This document shows positions 7,582-10,346 of a stretch of DNA of 10,346 nt, one piece after another (position 1 is the stretch's first letter; every line of letters starts with the position of its first letter). A program made the position numbers and the translations under genes. The DNA lies in NCBI GenBank assembly GCA_016287975.1, contig JAEEXV010000121.1, forward strand, positions 1 to 10,346, given 5' to 3'. The notes under the pieces are model-generated. The model was not told the DNA's origin, made no database searches, and saw only the letters and a program-made list of their open reading frames with translations. Origin of the DNA: Lentisphaeria bacterium (GTDB lineage Bacteria > Verrucomicrobiota > Lentisphaeria > Oligosphaerales > Oligosphaeraceae).

Positions 7582-8655
7582 TCAAGTGTTTTCTGCGGTC
7601 TTGTGCCCGCGGAAGCCGCTGACGCGGAAGACTTCCTCGGTGACGCGCACGACTTCGGCGGCCTGGTCGAAGGTGACGGGGCAGGGGATGCCGTTCACGA
7701 TCTCGTCGTAGTAGGTGCTCCAGATGCAGGGGAGGTCGTTGGGGGTCTCGTAGATGGAATCCACAAAGGAAAGCTTTTCGTCGAGGTTCCCGTAGGTCAG
7801 CGGGGGATTTTCGGGGTGTGGCGCCAGTCCCCCGCGTGCCAGTTCCGGTTCCAGGTGGCGTACGCGGATCTTGCCGTCGGCGCTGGATTCGCAGACCAGC
7901 GTGCCACGGCTGCCGATGACTTCGATTTCGCGCCCCGGGAGGGCGCTGCAGCCGGCGACCTCGATGTCCGCGAGGCGTCCGTTTTCGGCGGTGAGCAGGA
8001 TCTTGAAGAGGTCGTCGCCCTCGCCGATGCTGACGACGCGCCTGACATCCGCCCAGATCTGCTTGACGGGGGAATCCAGCAACTGGAGCGCCTGGTCGAT
8101 GAGATGGGGGCCCCAGTTGGTGAGCAGCCCGCCGTAGAACTCGGGCATCGTCATCCAGTCATTGCGGCGGCAGAATCCGACGCAGCGGTGGAGCTTGATG
8201 TACTGCGCCTGGCCAATCAGGCCGCTTTGGAGGAGCTGCCAGGTTTTGTGGAAGGCGGGCTCGAAGCGCCGGTTGTGTCGGAAGAAAAGCTGGTGTGGAT
8301 GCGATTGGGCGGCCTGACGCAATAGTTCCATCTCGGCGACGCTGGTGGCGACAGGCTTTTCCACCACCGCGATCTTGCCTGCGGCGAGAATCTGAAGCGC
8401 CATGGGGACGTGGTCGGGGTGGCGGGTGGCGATGGTCACCATCTCCACTTCTGGATCCTGGAGCATCTCCGCGAGAGACGCGTAGGCGCGGGCGTCGCGG
8501 GCGCCTTTCGGCAAGTCGAGGAGGCGTTCTGGGGCGGTGTCCGCCACGGCGACAATCTGGAAGCGACTGGGGAGGGCGGAGAGTTCCTGCACATGGCCGA
8601 AACGACCGATGCGGCCCAGGCCGCAGATGCCGACTTTGATGATTCGCTGCTGCAT
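7582..8655 (-). CDS. Gfo/Idh/MocA-family NAD(P)-dependent oxidoreductase
   Basis: The protein has 357 residues, normal for the family, starting at ATG 8655-8653 and ending at TGA 7584-7582. The N-terminal Rossmann fold shows GLGRIG (Gly12-x-Gly14-x-x-Gly17), Asp39 at the end of strand 2 as the likely NAD-preferring acid, and the hallmark EKP at Glu99-Lys100-Pro101. The C-terminal alpha/beta domain carries GGLLTNWGPHLIDQAL, with His184 and Asp187 at the usual catalytic positions. These enzymes oxidise or reduce sugars, inositols or sugar acids in the cytoplasm; the substrate cannot be read from sequence. It is the first gene of a minus-strand unit with the isomerase-like gene and diverges from the AraC regulator. 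No Shine-Dalgarno sequence is visible upstream (CATTCTCCAAACG before ATG), so initiation may depend on other features. Confidence 0.93.
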   Translation of the reverse strand: MQQRIIKVGICGLGRIGRFGHVQELSALPSRFQIVAVADTAPERLLDLPKGARDARAYASLAEMLQDPEVEMVTIATRHPDHVPMALQILAAGKIAVVEKPVATSVAEMELLRQAAQSHPHQLFFRHNRRFEPAFHKTWQLLQSGLIGQAQYIKLHRCVGFCRRNDWMTMPEFYGGLLTNWGPHLIDQALQLLDSPVKQIWADVRRVVSIGEGDDLFKILLTAENGRLADIEVAGCSALPGREIEVIGSRGTLVCESSADGKIRVRHLEPELARGGLAPHPENPPLTYGNLDEKLSFVDSIYETPNDLPCIWSTYYDEIVNGIPCPVTFDQAAEVVRVTEEVFRVSGFRGHKTAENT

Positions 8656-8691
8656 CGTTTGGAGAATGGCTTATTTGTGAAGCACGCTGGT

Positions 8692-8725
8692 GTCCAGTTT
8701 GCTGAGCAGATGGACGTTTTGCAGA
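8692..8725. promoter_or_regulatory. Repeat cluster, possible regulator binding site
   Basis: GTCCA (8692-8696) and TGGAC (8711-8715) form an inverted repeat around the near-palindrome TGCTGAGCA (8700-8708). In addition, TTTGCTGA (8698-8705) and TTTGCAGA (8718-8725) are direct repeats differing at one base, with starts 20 bp apart, about two helical turns. AraC-family regulators commonly bind direct-repeat half-sites with about this spacing. The cluster overlaps the -35 of the regulator promoter and lies just downstream of the -10 of the oxidoreductase promoter, so a bound protein could affect both. Binding is inferred. Confidence 0.35.
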
Positions 8726-8738
8726 AATCGTATATAAT
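8711..8738 (+). promoter_or_regulatory. Promoter for the AraC regulator unit
   Basis: A perfect -10 hexamer TATAAT (8733-8738) lies in a short AT-rich island in otherwise GC-rich DNA. TGGACG (8711-8716, 4 of 6 matches to TTGACA) is 16 bp upstream. Transcription would start near 8744-8746, leaving only about 12 nt before the small upstream reading frame at 8757. A weak -35 together with the repeats around it would suit a regulated promoter. Confidence 0.6.
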
Positions 8739-8763
8739 ATAAAAGGGGTCAAACGCATGGCAA
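8736..8763 (-). promoter_or_regulatory. Divergent promoter for the Gfo/Idh/MocA-isomerase unit
   Basis: On the minus strand, TTGCCA (8763-8758, 5 of 6 matches to TTGACA) is followed after 16 bp by TATATT (8741-8736), 5 of 6 matches to TATAAT. The start point would be near 8729, giving a leader of about 70 nt before the ATG at 8655. Its -10 overlaps the -10 of the opposite promoter, so the two polymerases would compete for one AT-rich box. Confidence 0.5.
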
Positions 8764-8807
8764 GCCTTTGGATTTGTCATTTTCGCACTGGAATTTGCAC
8801 AAAATGA
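8757..8807 (+). CDS. 16-codon upstream reading frame coupled to the AraC gene
   Basis: ATG 8757 is preceded by AAGGGG (8743-8748) with 8-nt spacing, the best ribosome-binding site in this intergenic region. It encodes MASLWICHFRTGICTK and stops at TGA 8805-8807. The stop overlaps the regulator's ATG (8804-8806) as ATGA. The regulator's own start has only a poor Shine-Dalgarno (TGGA, 11 nt away), so ribosomes ending here may be needed to start it. The peptide has no recognised family; two Cys and one Trp are notable. It could be a coupling device, a regulatory leader peptide or chance. Confidence 0.5.
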   Translation: MASLWICHFRTGICTK

Positions 8808-9613
8808 ACTTCTTTGACGGACAGGATTTCGTGGCCGGGGGGCTGGAGCCGGAGGCGCACGGAATGTTTCGGGCCACGGCAATCTACTATGGCGTGCAGT
8901 ACAACCATTGCGGACGGTTCTCCCTCCGCGTGGACCACGGTCCCGTCCACACGGCGGAAGGCCCGCATGCCTTCTTCACGGTGCCTGGCCACTATTATGA
9001 ATACGGCTGTGGCGATGACCAGACGCGCTCCCACAATTTCATCTGTTCATTGGGGCCGCGGTGTCGTCGCTACCTTGAGACGGGACTGTTCCAGGCGACG
9101 CGGAGTTCGCCATTGATTCCAGTGCGCAACCCCGAGCGTTTTCTGGCGACCTTGCGGGAGCTGGTCACCCTGAGCCGCAGGGTGGTCCCCGCCACGCCCC
9201 GAATGGTGCTGCTCTACGAGGATCTGCTGCTGCAGCTCCATGAGTCGGAGCAGGTGGTCGGCCGCGTCCCGGTTTGGCAGGAGGAGTTCATCAAGCGGCT
9301 GATGGCCGACATCGCGTCCGCGCCAGAACGGCCCTGGGACTTCGCGGCGCAGGCGGCGAAGGTTCATGTCACCCAGACGCATTTTCGGCGAGGCTTCAAA
9401 GCCGTGGCGGGGACGCCTCCCCAGCAATTCCTGATCCATCAGCGCCTGCGGCTGGCCTCGCAGCTGCTTTTGGAGATGCCGCCACGCTCGATCAAGGAAA
9501 TCGGCGAGAGCTGCGGCATCGGGAACCAGCAATACTTCTCCCGTCTTTTTCGGCACCATTTCCACGTGTCTCCGCTGGAGTTTCGGCGCTCGATGACGGG
9601 GCGGCGGCCTTGA
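8804..9613 (+). CDS. AraC-family transcriptional regulator (cupin plus double helix-turn-helix)
   Basis: The protein has 269 residues from ATG 8804. An in-frame TTG at 8768 would add 12 residues but has no ribosome site. The N-terminal half (about residues 5-110) is a beta-rich cupin-like effector domain, with HTAEGPHAFFTVPGHYYEYG as the clearest part; such domains usually sense a sugar or related ligand. The C-terminal half is a typical AraC DNA-binding domain. The first helix-turn-helix is near residues 180-201 (FAAQAAKVHVTQTHFRRGFK), and the second spans about 229-257 (SIKEIGESCGIGNQQYFSRLF), followed by the family's closing HFHVSPLEFRRSM. It diverges from the oxidoreductase-isomerase unit and most likely controls it, and perhaps itself. 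Start is probably by coupling to the overlapping 16-codon frame. Confidence 0.92.
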   Translation: MNFFDGQDFVAGGLEPEAHGMFRATAIYYGVQYNHCGRFSLRVDHGPVHTAEGPHAFFTVPGHYYEYGCGDDQTRSHNFICSLGPRCRRYLETGLFQATRSSPLIPVRNPERFLATLRELVTLSRRVVPATPRMVLLYEDLLLQLHESEQVVGRVPVWQEEFIKRLMADIASAPERPWDFAAQAAKVHVTQTHFRRGFKAVAGTPPQQFLIHQRLRLASQLLLEMPPRSIKEIGESCGIGNQQYFSRLFRHHFHVSPLEFRRSMTGRRP

Positions 9614-9632
9614 CGGGAGTTTTCGCGGTCCA

Positions 9633-9779
9633 GGCGACGCCGCCCTCGCGCAGATCCGCGAAAGGCGTTATGACGCGCCCTGCCGCGCCGAAGCCCGCCC
9701 CGTCTGGCTCGCCGGTCTCTCCTTCGACCGCAAGACCAGGCGGCTGGTCGACGCGAAGGCGGAGCGGATGACAAAGTAG
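9633..9779 (+). pseudogene. C-terminal remnant of an AAA-ATPase-like/PD-(D/E)XK nuclease-family protein
   Basis: In the frame ending at TAG 9777-9779, codons from about 9633 read GDAALAQIRERRYDAPCRAE, then RPVWLAGLSFDRKTRRLVD and a short basic tail. This matches the usual ending of proteins with an N-terminal AAA-ATPase-like domain and a C-terminal PD-(D/E)XK domain, whose last part has the form ALxQIxxxxY...GVxFxxxTR. There is no start codon, and the roughly 450 residues that should come before are missing. The remnant begins only 19 bp after the AraC stop, pointing to a deletion or recombination joint at about 9614-9633. The next gene downstream is the start of a protein of the same family. 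Recognition is from memory of the family pattern, not a search. Confidence 0.7.
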
Positions 9780-9864
9780 GAGACGCGGTTTGGGCGTGAC
9801 GGCAATTTCCTTTCGGCGGTTTATCTTATGGAGGAATGCATTTTCGGAACCGCAGGAGCGCGCC

Positions 9865-10346
9865 ATGACACTTCAGCCTATCGCCATTGATTCAGGGAAC
9901 TTCCCCGAACTCCGAAAGAACAAGTGCGTCTATGTGGACAAGACCGCCTATTTCCATCGGCTCATCACGAATCCTGGCGCGCGGCGCTTCTTCCTGGCGC
10001 GTCCCAGGCGCTTCGGCAAGTCGCTGATGATCTCGACGCTGAAGGCGCTTTTCGAGGGGCGCCGCGAGCTCTTCGACGGGCTGGCCATCACGCGGACCGA
10101 CTGGAAATGGGAGAAGTGGCCGGTGATATACTTCAACTTCGGCTTTGCTGCGTCATCCGCGTCGGCGGCGCAGACCAGGAGGGACTTCCGGGACGCCGTG
10201 GGGAGCGCCCTGACGGAGGCTGGGGCGGCGTATTCACGGCGGAAGTCCCCTGCAAGCAACTTCGGGTGCGCCATCGACGCGCTGTCGGCCGCGAACAAGG
10301 GCAGAGGCGTGGTCATCCTGATCGACGAATACGACGACCCCGTGGC
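9865..10346 (+). CDS. AAA-ATPase-like family protein, N-terminal part (runs off the window)
   Basis: ATG 9865 follows AGGAG (9854-9858) with 6-nt spacing, and the frame stays open for 160 codons to the window end. The N-terminus reads LQPIAIDSGNFPELRKNK, then VYVDKT (residues 22-27), then the Walker-A-like ARPRRFGKSL (residues 45-54). FEGRRELFDGLAI and a Walker-B-like VVILIDEYDDPV (about residues 150-160) follow. This is the AAA-ATPase-like (PF09820-type) domain, usually followed by a PD-(D/E)XK nuclease-like domain in proteins of about 500-560 aa. The family expands to many copies in some Bacteroidota and Lentisphaerota. Its biological role is not established; links to mobile DNA or defence are guesses. 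The remnant directly upstream is from the same family. Confidence 0.9.
   Translation, partial: MTLQPIAIDSGNFPELRKNKCVYVDKTAYFHRLITNPGARRFFLARPRRFGKSLMISTLKALFEGRRELFDGLAITRTDWKWEKWPVIYFNFGFAASSASAAQTRRDFRDAVGSALTEAGAAYSRRKSPASNFGCAIDALSAANKGRGVVILIDEYDDPV

Noticed and set aside
7531..7585. Upstream TTG start at 7585 for the isomerase-like protein, overlapping the oxidoreductase stop
   Set aside because: It adds 18 Ser/His/Pro-rich residues ahead of the family's first beta strand, and the ATG at 7531 has a well-placed AAAGGGA.
7546..8325. A 259-codon plus-strand frame opposite the oxidoreductase
   Set aside because: Antisense to the Rossmann-fold gene with intact GxGxxG and EKP motifs; acidic, repetitive composition typical of a shadow.

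Overview
The window looks like a chromosomal segment of a GC-rich bacterium (roughly 63% G+C by eye) from the Planctomycetes-Verrucomicrobia-Chlamydiae side of the tree, most plausibly Lentisphaerota, Kiritimatiellota or a close relative. This placement is inferred from the mix of genes: an AraC regulator diverging from a Gfo/Idh/MocA oxidoreductase, a fucose/arabinose-isomerase-like protein, large secreted glycosidase-like proteins and an AAA-ATPase-like/PD-(D/E)XK protein. No 16S rRNA or other decisive marker is present.

Region 1 (1-1606) is a housekeeping block read left to right: the 3' end of tuf (EF-Tu), rpmG (ribosomal protein L33), tRNA-Trp(CCA), secE and nusG, closed by a strong intrinsic terminator. 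In most bacteria this run continues with rplK-rplA-rplJ-rplL-rpoB; here it stops after nusG.

Region 2 (1648-6129) holds two long secreted proteins, 870 and 621 aa, separated by 3 bp and probably co-translated. Both look like TIM-barrel glycoside-hydrolase-type proteins. The second adds a class I glutamine-amidotransferase-like domain of the kind seen in GH42 beta-galactosidases. I cannot assign either to a numbered family.

Region 3 (6173-9613) is a sugar-metabolism locus. A Gfo/Idh/MocA dehydrogenase and an L-fucose/L-arabinose-isomerase-like enzyme lie on the minus strand, diverging from an AraC-family regulator on the plus strand. The two units share a compact AT-rich divergent promoter. 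The regulator is preceded by a 16-codon upstream reading frame whose stop overlaps the regulator's ATG (ATGA). A working model, by inference only, is that the secreted enzymes release a sugar or sugar acid which the dehydrogenase and isomerase process under AraC control.

Region 4 (9614-10346) holds the amputated C-terminal tail of an AAA-ATPase-like/PD-(D/E)XK protein, followed by the start of a second, intact member of the same family that runs off the window.

The most unusual sequence-level signal is a very strong lack of the tetranucleotide CCGG. I found one copy in about 4.5 kb of the two secreted-enzyme genes, where about 45 would be expected at this base composition. Codons seem to be replaced in the way expected for inner-cytosine methylation followed by deamination, or for restriction avoidance.
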